This document shows positions 14,948 to 24,300 of a stretch of 36,060 bases of DNA, piece by piece; within the stretch, counting starts at the first letter, position 1, and every line of letters begins with the position of its first letter. The stretch comes from Candidatus Parabeggiatoa sp. nov. 3 (GTDB taxonomy: Bacteria > Pseudomonadota > Gammaproteobacteria > Beggiatoales > Beggiatoaceae): assembly GCA_003645185.1 (NCBI GenBank), contig QNEL01000013.1, positions 1-36,060 of the forward strand, read 5' to 3'. A program made the translations under genes and the position numbers. The notes under the pieces were generated by a model. It was not told where the DNA came from. It saw only the letters and a program-made list of their open reading frames with translations, and did not search any database.

Positions 14948-16045
14948 GTGAATAGATGGAAAAGCGTAAAAACAACGGCCATGGGCTTACTTGGTTTGAG
15001 TGTCGCTATACCCTCTTTGGTATCGGCAGATTCGGATTGGATAGAACGGTTTAAATTAAAAGGTGATTTTCGTTATCGCTATGAGTTTATTGATGATGAA
15101 AAGAGTGCTTACGAGCGTCATCGTAATCGTATTCGCTTACGGGTAGGGATTTACGGCAAAGTGAACAACACGATGGAAGTCGGGACAGTAATTGCTTCCG
15201 GTAGTGATGATCCGATCTCTACCAATCAAACTTTGGATAGTCAGTCTAATACTAAAGATATTCGGCTTGATCAGGCCTATTTTGGTTGGAAACCAGACAG
15301 TAACCTGACGTTCAAGGGCGGTAAATTCCAAAATCCGTTCTATCAGCCCATCCAAACAGAACAGTTATGGGATACTGATTTGCGACCGGAAGGTTTAAGC
15401 TTGCAGTATCATGCGGATCAATTTTTTGTCAATGCCGGCTTTTTCTACCTAGAAGAGCGCAAAAAAGAGGATGATTCTTTTATGTTTGGTGCCCAGGCAG
15501 GCCACAAAATGAAGTCTCAAGAGTTCAACACGACTTTTGGTGTGGGCTATTATGACTATACGGGTATCAAAAATCGGACACTGAATGAATTTGAGTTTCT
15601 GGAGGATGCGGGTAGTTTCGGTAATACCTTGGATGACGAAAACAGGTTTATTACCGATTACAACGAATTGGAGTTGTTTGGTGAGGTGATCTTTAAGGGG
15701 GCGGGCTTGCCTGTGTCTTTATTTTTCGATTATGTCATTAATACGGTTGCTGATGACAATGACACGGGTTATTTGCTTGGCTTCAAAGTGAACAAAGCGA
15801 AAAGACCGGGTTCTTGGGATGTTCGTTACAATTACCGCAATATTGAAGCCGATGCGGTTTTTGGTACCTTTAGCGATTCTGACTTTATCGGCGGTGGCAC
15901 GGATGGGAAAGGCCATGAACTGAATTTCGGTTATCAACTTGCCAAGGGTTGGAAATTGTCTGCTTCCTATTTTAGGAATAAAAAGGATATTGAGAAAGAA
16001 TATGACTTTGATCGGGTTATGGTTGATCTCAAGTTTAAGTTCTAA
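14948..16045 (+). CDS. Putative outer-membrane porin (Porin_5/alginate-export-like barrel)
   Basis: Start chosen at GTG 14948 because GGGAG lies at 14934-14938. A frame-open TTG at 14915 falls inside a GGCATTGCCCCTA repeat and has no ribosome site. The 365-residue product has a signal peptide (MGLLGLSVAIPSLVSA, cleavage near residue 27). It then shows a beta-barrel pattern of alternating residues: FKLKGDFRYRYEFIDDE, RHRNRIRLRVGIYGKV and RLDQAYFGWKP. The chain ends DLKFKF with a terminal Phe. Sequences of this type are annotated as putative porins in sulfur bacteria. The substrate is unknown. It is probably a companion of the upstream OprP-like porin. Confidence 0.88.
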   Translation: MNRWKSVKTTAMGLLGLSVAIPSLVSADSDWIERFKLKGDFRYRYEFIDDEKSAYERHRNRIRLRVGIYGKVNNTMEVGTVIASGSDDPISTNQTLDSQSNTKDIRLDQAYFGWKPDSNLTFKGGKFQNPFYQPIQTEQLWDTDLRPEGLSLQYHADQFFVNAGFFYLEERKKEDDSFMFGAQAGHKMKSQEFNTTFGVGYYDYTGIKNRTLNEFEFLEDAGSFGNTLDDENRFITDYNELELFGEVIFKGAGLPVSLFFDYVINTVADDNDTGYLLGFKVNKAKRPGSWDVRYNYRNIEADAVFGTFSDSDFIGGGTDGKGHELNFGYQLAKGWKLSASYFRNKKDIEKEYDFDRVMVDLKFKF

Positions 16046-16619
16046 ATTCCAAATCCTGTCATCTTTATGCCCCTTTTCATAAGGGGCAATCCCAAAATTT
16101 CTACAATCCCCAGTTTTCAAATCTCCCCTTTTTCAAATTCCCAAAATCTCCAATCCTTTGTTCTACTGGAACTATAAGCCCAATATAACTACAAGGATTA
16201 TTTATAATAAAGGATAAGTACTTGGCATTTGATGATCTCATCAGTGTATAGGAGTTAATATCAGTAAAACTCAAAACTGGCGTGAACATTGACTGTTCAT
16301 TATTTCACATTTCACTTAACAAGTTTCGCGAGCGAAACTTTAGCGTGAGCCTTCGGTGCGCGAAGCTAAATATAGTTTTGTTCAAAAGTTCAGGTGTCCA
16401 GAATTTATCTATTTTTGGCCTTGGGCAACTTGGGCAACTTATACTGCTTAAAGCATGGTACGATTTATCGCGGCCCCCTTCAGATAAATATTTTGGCCCA
16501 AACCTGACAGGTTTTCAAAACCTGTCAGGTTTTTAACAATCCTTGTATAGGAGTTCAAATAAATATTTTGGCCCAAACCTGACAGGTTTTCAAAACCTGT
16601 CAGGTTTTTATATATAAAT
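16046..16619. repeat. Spacer with CCTGACAGG hairpin tandem
   Basis: Two copies of a 52-bp unit (16484-16535 and 16559-16610, period 75) carry ATAAATATTTTGGCCC and a 15-bp stem AACCTGACAGGTTTT/AAAACCTGTCAGGTT. The stem could be a terminator hairpin as it ends in T-runs. TGCCCCTTTTCATAAGGGGC at about 16067 is a short hairpin just after the porin stop. AGTTTCGCGAGCGAAACT lies near 16321. No gene is supported in this 574-nt stretch. Confidence 0.8.
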
Positions 16620-16861
16620 TTATTCAGGAAAACCGCCTTCGTGCAAATACCTTTCTAAATAATCTGTTGTTTTGGCACCCGAACCGTAATTTTTTTGACT
16701 AATTGATATAATAAAAAAGATTTACCACTGCGCCTTGCTCCAATGAGTGTAATGATTTTCCCACTGGCAATAGGAATCTGATAATCACGGGTGATTATTG
16801 TGGGCAATGTTGCAGTGAGAAAATCTTTCAAAAGCGTTTTGATGATATATTTCTTTTTCAT
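16620..16861 (-). pseudogene. Remnant of an AAA_14/DUF4143-type ATPase with internal deletion
   Basis: Reading leftward from ATG 16861, 68 codons give the N-terminus of this ATPase family: ITRDYQIPIASGKIITLIG followed by an intact Walker A GARRSGKSFLLYQLVKK. The frame then stops at 16655. In another frame, 16661-16620 encodes YLERYLHEGGFPE and a stop. That is the YLxxGGFPE motif which normally lies well downstream in the same family. Roughly the intervening core and the whole C-terminal part are missing, so this is a decayed gene with an out-of-frame internal deletion. A hairpin repeat starts 10 nt beyond the broken end. Such ATPases are abundant, mobile-like genes in bacteria with many repeats. 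Confidence 0.8.
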
Positions 16862-16989
16862 AAAGACATAATAGAAGATTATCTCTTTTTTATAAAGTCA
16901 TTCAAAAAAACAAGACGTTTGCCAATCAGATAAGCTATTGTTTTTAGTGAATTGTTATTTGTTATTTGGTTTGTTGAATAAAAACTCTG

Positions 16990-17025
16990 TGGCACTCTGT
17001 GGTACTCAGTGCCCTCTGTGTTAAA
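16990..17025. repeat. CTCTGTGG short tandem repeats
   Basis: Imperfect copies of CACTCTGTGG sit just before the gene at 17041. A similar run lies at 24413-24441 between two convergent genes. The unit resembles scattered CTCTGTG repeats; no function is evident. Confidence 0.6.
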
Positions 17026-17040
17026 AAAAGGTAAATCAAA

Positions 17041-17646
17041 ATGTCGTATAGTGATTTCAAAACACTCGATCAGATCAAAAAACAATTCAGTATCTCTTCC
17101 AGTTCAAGTGGCTCACTCTTTGAAAATATAACAGCAGTGAAGCCCAGTGAGCAACTGGCTAATATTTTGAGTGAAAATGTCTCCCTCGCCTTAAATATTA
17201 ATACTGAAAAAGCGCGTTCTGAATTAATCATTGCCCCCGTTTTAGTTGAAGTGAGAAAACGCCTTGAACGGAAAATCAGTCTATTTTCAGGTTTAGAATT
17301 TAATGTAGACGATAAAGCGGGTTTAACGGGCTACTGTGATTTCATATTGAGTCAATCCCCAAATCAGATATTTCTTCAATTTCCCGTCGTCTGCATTGTT
17401 GAAGCTAAGAATGAAAATATCAAATTGGGCTACGCTCAATGCGCCGCCGAAATGATCGCTTCTGAGATTTATAATCAAAAACAAAAACACCATATGCCTT
17501 ATATATTAGGTGTCGTGACAACTGGCAGCAATTGGAGATTTCTAAAATTAGAAAACAAAGCCATTGATATTGATTTTGAGGAATACTTGATCAGCCAAGT
17601 GGATAAAATCTTAGGTATATTGATGAGCGTTATGCAGTCAATATGA
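17041..17646 (+). CDS. PD-(D/E)XK nuclease-like protein
   Basis: A 201-residue protein not assignable to a named enzyme. The pattern is that of the PD-(D/E)XK nuclease superfamily: E61 in RSELIIAPVL, D100 in TGYCDFILS, and E121-A-K123 in VCIVEAKNENIKLGYAQC with a downstream Q133. The fold is also used in restriction-type and regulatory proteins, so cleavage activity is inference. No methyltransferase or DNA-specificity partner is adjacent. AAAGG lies about 11 nt before ATG 17041. Its stop (TGA 17644) is followed within 4 nt by four reverse TAACTGA copies. Confidence 0.8.
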   Translation: MSYSDFKTLDQIKKQFSISSSSSGSLFENITAVKPSEQLANILSENVSLALNINTEKARSELIIAPVLVEVRKRLERKISLFSGLEFNVDDKAGLTGYCDFILSQSPNQIFLQFPVVCIVEAKNENIKLGYAQCAAEMIASEIYNQKQKHHMPYILGVVTTGSNWRFLKLENKAIDIDFEEYLISQVDKILGILMSVMQSI

Positions 17647-17650
17647 ATGA

Positions 17651-17678
17651 TCAGTTATCAGTTATCAGTTATCAGTTA
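17651..17678 (-). repeat. Four reverse-orientation TAACTGA copies after a stop codon
   Basis: Four contiguous TCAGTTA units (17651-17657, 17658-17664, 17665-17671, 17672-17678) are the heptamer read on the minus strand. They begin 4 nt after the stop of the nuclease-like gene. No minus-strand gene starts nearby, so this set does not fit the upstream-of-start pattern. The rest of the 381-nt spacer to 18027 shows no gene and no strong repeat. Confidence 0.9.
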
Positions 17679-18027
17679 TCAAACGGTATGATGAACTACA
17701 AACCGAAACGACATTCGATCAACTGAGTTTGTGAGATTGGGAGTACAAACTTTAGTTTATTGATACTATAATACATTGTGTTAAAACGATGTCAAAAATA
17801 CCCAAACCAGTCTGTTGGATATGTTGTCAGCATTGGGCAAACAACACGCAAATTAAGGCCTATAACACAGTAGGGGCAAAGCGGCGTGTTCGCAGAAATC
17901 AATTAATCTAATTCTAATTTAATTGCTTATTGCTCATTGAATAATTAGATCATTGAAGAGCTAGGAGTGGGCGATGTTGACTTGAAGCATCGTCTTCATT
18001 CGGTACATTCACCATTTGGAGACCACT

Positions 18028-18480
18028 ATGGAAAGAGAATTTATTTCTTGGAGCGACGACTTAAGTGTCGGTATTCAGGAACTTGATGAACAACACAAGG
18101 TTCTGTTCAATTTGATCAATCGGCTCTTTAATGAGGCCTTTATCATGCGTAATGCCTCTGTTGCTAGTGAGGTATTAACGGAACTGGTGCAATACACCAT
18201 CATACATTTTGCCGTTGAAGAAAGCCTGTTTCGGATTTTTAACTATCCGGCTTATGAAGGGCACAAAGCACAACATGCAGAATTGACTAGCCAAGTTATG
18301 GCACTGAAAGACAGAGTCGAGCACGGTGAAGAGATCAATGCTGAACTGCTTTCTTTTTTGAGAGGCTGGTTGAAAAAGCATATCGTACAAGAAGACAAAA
18401 GATACACTGGTTTTTTTGCCGAAAAGGGAATGCAAAAAAACTGGGCTAAAAAATCGTGGCTGGGGAAAATTTGGAAGTAG
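18028..18480 (+). CDS. Bacteriohemerythrin
   Basis: A 150-residue non-haem di-iron oxygen-binding protein. Start ATG 18028 is supported by GGAG at 18018-18021; an in-frame TTG at 18016 is less likely. All seven iron ligands of the family are visible: H23 in DEQHK, H60 and E64 in HFAVEE, H79 and H83 in HKAQH, H118 and D123 in HIVQED. The four-helix bundle length is normal, with a basic WAKKSWLGKIWK tail beyond the bundle. It can store or buffer oxygen, or deliver it, which suits a microaerophile at an oxygen-sulfide interface. It stands alone; two reverse TAACTGA heptamers begin directly after its stop. Confidence 0.97.
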   Translation: MEREFISWSDDLSVGIQELDEQHKVLFNLINRLFNEAFIMRNASVASEVLTELVQYTIIHFAVEESLFRIFNYPAYEGHKAQHAELTSQVMALKDRVEHGEEINAELLSFLRGWLKKHIVQEDKRYTGFFAEKGMQKNWAKKSWLGKIWK

Positions 18481-18494
18481 TCAGTTATCAGTTA
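18481..18494 (-). repeat. Two reverse TAACTGA copies abutting a stop codon
   Basis: TCAGTTA at 18481-18487 and 18488-18494 begin at the first base after the hemerythrin TAG. The orientation is opposite to the upstream-of-start sets in this window. No minus-strand gene follows. Confidence 0.9.
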
Positions 18495-18856
18495 TCTAAT
18501 AACGGCGAAAAAATTTTTCGTCAATCCAAGTTGCTCATTAGATAATAAATAAAAATGGCTAAACCCCTTTTTGAGCCTTGGGAGATTAGGGATATTTTTC
18601 TTTATGATATCAATGACTCATCTTCTATCCAATTTAACACTTGCAAACGAATAAACCGGTCAATTTTTGGATAACTATAGCGTTTGAGAAAAGAAATCTT
18701 TTAAACTATAGCCAATCTTACCCAATGGCGTTTTTATAGATAATGCTAGATTATGTCCTACTGGGCTAATTCAACTCACTTTATAATTCATTTTGGGTAA
18801 TTTTTGTAGTACGATGCCAAGAGCGAAAGCTATTGGCTTTTTTTCGATACGCTATT

Positions 18857-18975
18857 GTAAAAAGGGCGAACACGTAGGTAAAAAGGGCGAACACGTAGGT
18901 AAAAAGGGCGAACACGTAGGTTCGCCCCTACATTGCTCATTGATAACTAGGCGAGCACGCAGGTTCGCCCCTCCT
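18857..18975. repeat. Three 21-bp GGGCGAACACGTAG tandem copies and related palindrome halves
   Basis: GTAAAAAGGGCGAACACGTAG repeats at 18857, 18878 and 18899 and ends in TTCGCCCCTACA, making a GGGCGAAC/GTTCGCCC stem. A variant AGGCGAGCACGCAGGTTCGC lies at 18950-18970. The stem differs from the GGGCAACC family but has the same CCCCTACA end. Together with the heptamer block it fills the 623-nt spacer before nuoL; the 61-codon frame through it is an artefact. Confidence 0.9.
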
Positions 18976-18997
18976 TAAGCGTCCGTAGACAATGTGA

Positions 18998-19086
18998 TAA
19001 CTGATAACTAATAACTGATTTCCACGCTAAATGTTTTTGCGCGCAAAAACATTATTTCACGCGTGAAATGTGGAACTGATAACTGA
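18998..19086 (+). promoter_or_regulatory. TAACTGA repeats interrupted by a compound palindrome upstream of nuoL
   Basis: TAACTGA at 18998-19004, a variant TAACTAA at 19005-19011 and TAACTGA at 19012-19018 are followed by a compound palindrome (19020-19075). That has outer arms TTCCAC/GTGGAA, inner palindrome AATGTTTTTGCGCGCAAAAA plus CATT, and ATTTCACGCGTGAAAT. A last TAACTGA sits at 19080-19086. The nuoL ATG is 17 nt further on and has its own GAGGA at 19088-19092. Confidence 0.85.
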
Positions 19087-19103
19087 TGAGGACTACTTAA
19101 ATA

Positions 19104-21056
19104 ATGCAAAATTATGCGCTTGCGATTGTATTAGCGCCCTTGATGGGGGCTATCATTGCTGGACTGTTTAAAGTCAGTCGAACAATTGCTCACTCTGTCA
19201 CGATTGGCGCTGTCGCCATGTCATTTCTGCTCTCGGTGTATGTGTTTATTGAAATCATTTTTTGGGGGCATGAACCCTTTAATGAAACGCTGTACACCTG
19301 GCTAGTCGCGGGTAATATCCGTTTTGAAATTGGGTTTATGATTGATTCACTCACCACGCTGATGATGGTGGTCGTCACCTTTGTCTCTTTGATGGTGCAT
19401 ATTTATACCATCGGTTATATGCAGGATGATCCGGGCTATCAACGCTTTTTTAGCTACATTTCCTTGTTTACCTTTGCCATGCTCATGCTGGTGATGTCGA
19501 ACAACTTTCTCCAGTTATTCTTTGGCTGGGAAGCAGTGGGCCTCGTGTCTTACCTCTTGATAGGCTTTTGGTTTAACAAAGACACAGCCATTTATGCGAA
19601 TCTCAAAGCGTTTTTAGTCAATCGCGTAGGCGACTTTGGTTTTGTATTAGGCATTGCCGCCGTCTTGATGACTTTTAACAGTCTCAACTATGTCGAAGTT
19701 TTTAATTTGGCTCAAAGCGGTGAGTATGAAAAGACAATCAGTCTGTTTTCGGGCACAGAATGGTCAATCATGACCGTCATTTGCATTTTGCTATTTATTG
19801 GCGCGATGGGCAAATCAGCGCAATTTCCGCTACATGTCTGGCTACCCGATTCAATGGAAGGCCCGACCCCCATTTCAGCTTTAATTCATGCCGCCACCAT
19901 GGTAACAGCCGGTATTTTCATGGTAGCGCGGATGTCGCCTCTATTTGAATTAAGTGAAACAGCGCTCAGTTTTGTTTTAGTGATTGGCGCGATAACAGCA
20001 TTTTTTATGGGTCTATTAGGCATCGTCCAAAACGATATCAAGCGCGTCGTCGCCTATTCCACACTCTCGCAACTCGGTTATATGACCGTCGCCTTAGGCG
20101 CATCCGCTTATGCCGCCGGCATATTCCACTTGATGACCCATGCCTTTTTCAAAGCCCTATTATTCTTAGGCGCAGGTTCAGTCATCATAGCCATGCACCA
20201 TGAACAAGACATGCGAAAAATGGGTGGCCTGAAAAAATACATGCCCATTACCTATTGGACAGTCTTAATTGGCTCACTGGCACTGATAGGTTTTCCCGGC
20301 TTTGCCGGCTTTTTCTCCAAAGATGCCATTATTGAAGCCGCGCACCATGCTTATGACATCAGAGGCGGTTGGGAAGCCGGTTTTGCCTACTATGCCGTTT
20401 TGCTAGGCGTGTTTGTAACCGCTTTATACACATTCCGCATGTTCTTCCTCACCTTTCATGGAAAAGAGCGAATGGATGAACATACCCGTAAACACTTGCA
20501 TGAAACCCCCTGGGTAATCACAGGGCCCCTGATTGCCTTGGCCATACCTTCCATAATCATAGGCATATTGACTATCGGCCCCCTGTTATTTGGTCACTAT
20601 TTTGATGGCGCTATTTTCGTCACCGATAAACATAAGCCTTTTGATCCAGAACACTATCATGGCGTTATCAATTTTATCTGGCATGGCTTGTTCCAATGGC
20701 CGTTGGCGTTAGCAGGAGCCGGAGTACTCACCGCTTATGTTCTGTATATACAGCGTCCAGAATGGCCCGCGATGATTGCAAAGCGTACTGATCTAGCGTA
20801 CAGAATACTGGTTGATAAATACGGTTTTGATCGGTTTAACGACTGGTTTTTTGCCGGCGGTACCCGCAAAATAGGAACTGGACTGTGGCAAATTGGCGAT
20901 GTCAAACTGATTGATGGATTACTCGTCAACGGATCTGCCAACACCGTCGCTTGGTTTTCAGGCGTGATTCGTAACGTTCAAACAGGCTTACTGTATCACT
21001 ATGCCTTTGCCATGATTATTGGGCTTACAGTGCTACTTGGGGTATTTGTTTTATAA
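19104..21056 (+). CDS. nuoL: NADH-quinone oxidoreductase subunit L
   Basis: A 650-residue polytopic membrane protein of the distal proton-pumping arm of complex I, related to Mrp antiporters. Key sites are visible: E143 in FGWEAVGLVSYLLIGFW, D177 in NRVGDFGF, K237 in GAMGKSAQFPLHVWLPDSM, followed by EGPTPISALIHAATMVTAG. The C-terminal extension to 650 residues fits the long amphipathic helix of true NuoL rather than the shorter DabB or MrpA-like paralogues. The usual neighbours nuoK, nuoM and nuoN are absent on both sides, so the gene is either detached from the nuo cluster or a second copy. GAGGA precedes ATG 19104 by 11 nt. A TAACTGA/palindrome block lies directly upstream, which is unusual for a core respiratory gene. 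Confidence 0.97.
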   Translation: MQNYALAIVLAPLMGAIIAGLFKVSRTIAHSVTIGAVAMSFLLSVYVFIEIIFWGHEPFNETLYTWLVAGNIRFEIGFMIDSLTTLMMVVVTFVSLMVHIYTIGYMQDDPGYQRFFSYISLFTFAMLMLVMSNNFLQLFFGWEAVGLVSYLLIGFWFNKDTAIYANLKAFLVNRVGDFGFVLGIAAVLMTFNSLNYVEVFNLAQSGEYEKTISLFSGTEWSIMTVICILLFIGAMGKSAQFPLHVWLPDSMEGPTPISALIHAATMVTAGIFMVARMSPLFELSETALSFVLVIGAITAFFMGLLGIVQNDIKRVVAYSTLSQLGYMTVALGASAYAAGIFHLMTHAFFKALLFLGAGSVIIAMHHEQDMRKMGGLKKYMPITYWTVLIGSLALIGFPGFAGFFSKDAIIEAAHHAYDIRGGWEAGFAYYAVLLGVFVTALYTFRMFFLTFHGKERMDEHTRKHLHETPWVITGPLIALAIPSIIIGILTIGPLLFGHYFDGAIFVTDKHKPFDPEHYHGVINFIWHGLFQWPLALAGAGVLTAYVLYIQRPEWPAMIAKRTDLAYRILVDKYGFDRFNDWFFAGGTRKIGTGLWQIGDVKLIDGLLVNGSANTVAWFSGVIRNVQTGLLYHYAFAMIIGLTVLLGVFVL

Positions 21057-21077
21057 TGCCCTTACCAGTCTGATTTT

Positions 21078-21113
21078 ATAGGCCTATTGTTTGTTTAATA
21101 TCAATAGGCCTAT
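21078..21113 (+). terminator. Likely terminator hairpin after nuoL
   Basis: ATAGGCCTATTG (21078-21089) pairs perfectly with CAATAGGCCTAT (21102-21113) across a 12-nt loop, 22 nt after the nuoL stop. There is no clear downstream T-run, so Rho-independent function is only probable. Confidence 0.5.
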
Positions 21114-21266
21114 CAAACTCTAATACCTTCGCCAAAAGATTTTGAACAGGATTAAACGGATTAATAGATTAACAGGATTTTAAATACAGCAGAACTTTTC
21201 ATTCTTGCTCGTTTCAAGGTATTTTAGCGCGGTTGCTCAAATTATAACGGGATATCAAGGTATTGA

Positions 21267-21325
21267 TAACTGATTTCCACGCAAAAGTTTTGCGCGCAAA
21301 ACTTTTGCGTGGAACTGATAACTGA
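21267..21325 (+). promoter_or_regulatory. TAACTGA copies flanking a 40-nt palindrome before the restriction enzyme
   Basis: TAACTGA at 21267-21273, a perfect palindrome TTCCACGCAAAAGTTTTGCG/CGCAAAACTTTTGCGTGGAA at 21275-21314, and TAACTGA at 21319-21325. Six nt separate the last heptamer from ATG 21332 and no Shine-Dalgarno is present. The layout is the same as at 4697-4769 and 18998-19086. Confidence 0.87.
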
Positions 21326-21331
21326 AATTAA

Positions 21332-24300
21332 ATGTCCAGGCTACAAATTCAAACCTATTACAAAAAACTTGACAGTCTAATTCAACACGGTGGTTCAAGA
21401 AATGAACAGTCCATTCGCGGCGCGTTTGAGAATTTACTAAATAGTTATTGTGAGCCTAAAAATTTTATTGTCGTGCCTGAACTGTATTATCAAACATCGA
21501 AAAATACCTCAGTTCGATTAGATGGCATAGTCAAAGATGCCTTACGCTTAGCGTGGGGTTATTGGGAAGCTAAAGACGAATTTGATGATTTAGATAAGGA
21601 AATTGAAGCAAAACTTTTTCAAGGCTACCCCAATGACAATATTATATTTGAAGATTCCCAAACGGCAGTCTTGATTCAAAACGGTTCAGAAGTCTTGCGA
21701 GTCAACATGAAAGAGGCCGATAAACTCGAACAAATCCTCAATCAGTTTCTCAATTATGAACGCCCAGAGGTTCGGGATTTTAGACAAGCAATTGAACAAT
21801 TTCGAGCCGACTTGCCCACCGTTGTTGAAACTTTACGTTCTACCATAGCTAACCAAACCCATCAAAAGTTCCTCACCGCTTTTAATAAGCTATTTACCCT
21901 CTGCCAAGAATCTATCAATCCCAAAATCAATGAGTTTGATATTCGGGAAATGATCATTCAGCATATTTTGACTGAAGACATTTTATTCACGGTGTTTAAT
22001 GAAAGCCAATTTCATCGGGAGAATGTGATCGCTCAAGAATTAGAATCGGTTGTCAATACTTTTTTTACGGGCAAAATTCGTCGCCAGACGTTGCAATCCA
22101 TTGAAAGTTATTATGTCGTGATCCGGCGTGAGGCCGCTAATATTGTCAATCATCATGAAAAGCAAAAGTTCCTCAAAGTGATTTATGAGAACTTTTATAA
22201 AACCTACAATCCCAAAGGAGCGGATAGATTAGGCATTGTTTACACGCCCAATGAAATCGTGCGTTTTATGATTGAAAGCACGGATTATTTATTGGATAAA
22301 CATTTTAACCGCTTGTTGGCTGATGAGAATGTGGAAATTCTTGATCCAGCGACGGGCACTGGCACATTTATTACTGAATTGATTGAATATTTGCCCGCAA
22401 CCCGATTGCCCGCTAAATATCTAAAAGAAATTCATTGTAATGAAGTCGCTATCTTGCCTTATTACATTGCCAATTTGAATATTGAATATACTTATCGGCA
22501 AAAAATGGGGCATTATGAAGAATTTAGCCACATTTGTTTTGTCGATACCTTAGACAATGTCGGTTTTAAACATGAATATAAAAATCAGCAAACCGGTTTA
22601 CCCTTAGGTTTAACAGCAGAAAATGCAAAACGAATTGAAGAACAAAACCAGCGTAAAATCTCCGTGATTATTGGCAACCCGCCTTACAATGCCAACCAGC
22701 AAAATGAGAATGACAATAACAAAAATCGTGATTATCCAGAAATAGATGAAGCCATTAAACGGACTTATATTGCCAACAGCACGGCGCAGAAAACTAAGCT
22801 TTATGATATGTATGCGCGTTTTTTTCGATGGGCGAGTAATCGTTTATCGGAAAATGGCATTTTAGCGTTTGTCACTAATTCCTCTTTTTTGGAAGCACGT
22901 ACTTTTGATGGATTTAGAAAAGTGGTTGCGGAGGAATTTAACGATATTTATGTGGTGGATTTAGGGGGCGAAGTGCGTAAAAATCCAAAGTTATCAGGCA
23001 CTAAAAATAATGTGTTTGGGATTCAAACCGGGGTAGCGATTTCGTTTATGGTAAAGCGACAGGATGCGACTTCGTGCAAAATTCATTATGTGCGCCGCCC
23101 CGAAATGGAAATAGCCGCCGATAAATTGGCATTTCTACGAACTTCTCAATTGAAGGAAATTGATTTTGATAGAATCATGCCGGATAAAAATCAGAACTGG
23201 CTTAATATAACTGATAATGATTTTGATGAGTTAGTGCCCTTAGCTAATAAAGAAACTAAATTGGCTAAGTCACAGAAATATGAAAAGGCCGTTTTTAAGT
23301 TGTTTTCTTTGGGAATTGCAACTAACAGAGATGAGTGGGTTTATGATGTTGACGAAAACAACTTGCTAAAAAAGGTGGATTACTTTTGTCGCATTTACGA
23401 GAAAGAAAAGGTGAGATGGGAACAATCTGGTCAGAAAACTTCCATCAATGATTTTGTTGATAGAACAATTAAATGGACTTATGAATTGGAAGCACATTTA
23501 CAAAAGGGGTCAATTTTAGAATTTGACGGTCAATTTTTAAGGTTTTCTCTTTATAGGCCATTTATTAAAAAGTATTTTTATTTCAATAGGATAATTATCC
23601 ATAGAATCTATCAACAAGGCGAATTATTTAAATTTGGCGAAAAAGACGCTAATAAATTGATTTGTTTTTCTGGTGCATCATCGACTAAACCGTTTCAAAG
23701 TTTAGTAACCGAAAAAGTTGCTGGCCTTGATTTTTTAGAAAAAACTCAATGCCTTCCCCTCTACCGCGACGACTCTGAAGGCAACCGCACCGACAACATA
23801 ACCGACTGGGGCTTAAACCAATTTCGCATCCATTACCTAGATGACTCCATCACCAAGGAAAACATCTTTCACTACACTTACGCTGTATTACATCATCCGG
23901 CTTATCGGGAAAAATACGCCCTCAATTTAAAACGAGAATTTCCGCGCCTCCCGTTTTATGACGATTTTTCGCAATGGGTAGCGTGGGGCAAACAACTCAT
24001 GGACTTACATTTAAACTACGAAAATATCAAAAAATACCCGCTAAAACAAATAGATAGAGAAACTAGCAAGCAAAACAAACCCAAACTCAAAGCCGACAAA
24101 AAAGCGGGTAAGATCCTGTTAGATGAGATCACCACATTACAAGGCATTCCCTCAAGCGCATGGGATTACAAACTAGGCAATCGCAGTGCTTTAGAATGGA
24201 TACTGGATCAATATAAAGAAAAAAAGCCCCGTGATCAAACCATTGCTGAAAAATTCAATACCTATCGGTTTGCTGATTACAAAAAGCCAGTCATTGAGTT

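Noticed and set aside
13545-18640. Shared CTATCCAATTTAAC near 13547 and 18617 as a regulatory motif
   Set aside because: Only two copies, at different distances from genes; too little to call a site.
18793-18978. 61-codon frame upstream of nuoL
   Set aside because: Made of the 21-bp tandem repeat (KKGEHVG three times).
19104-21056. DabB or Mrp antiporter subunit instead of NuoL
   Set aside because: The 650-residue length, the C-terminal extension and the lack of dabA or mrp neighbours favour NuoL.
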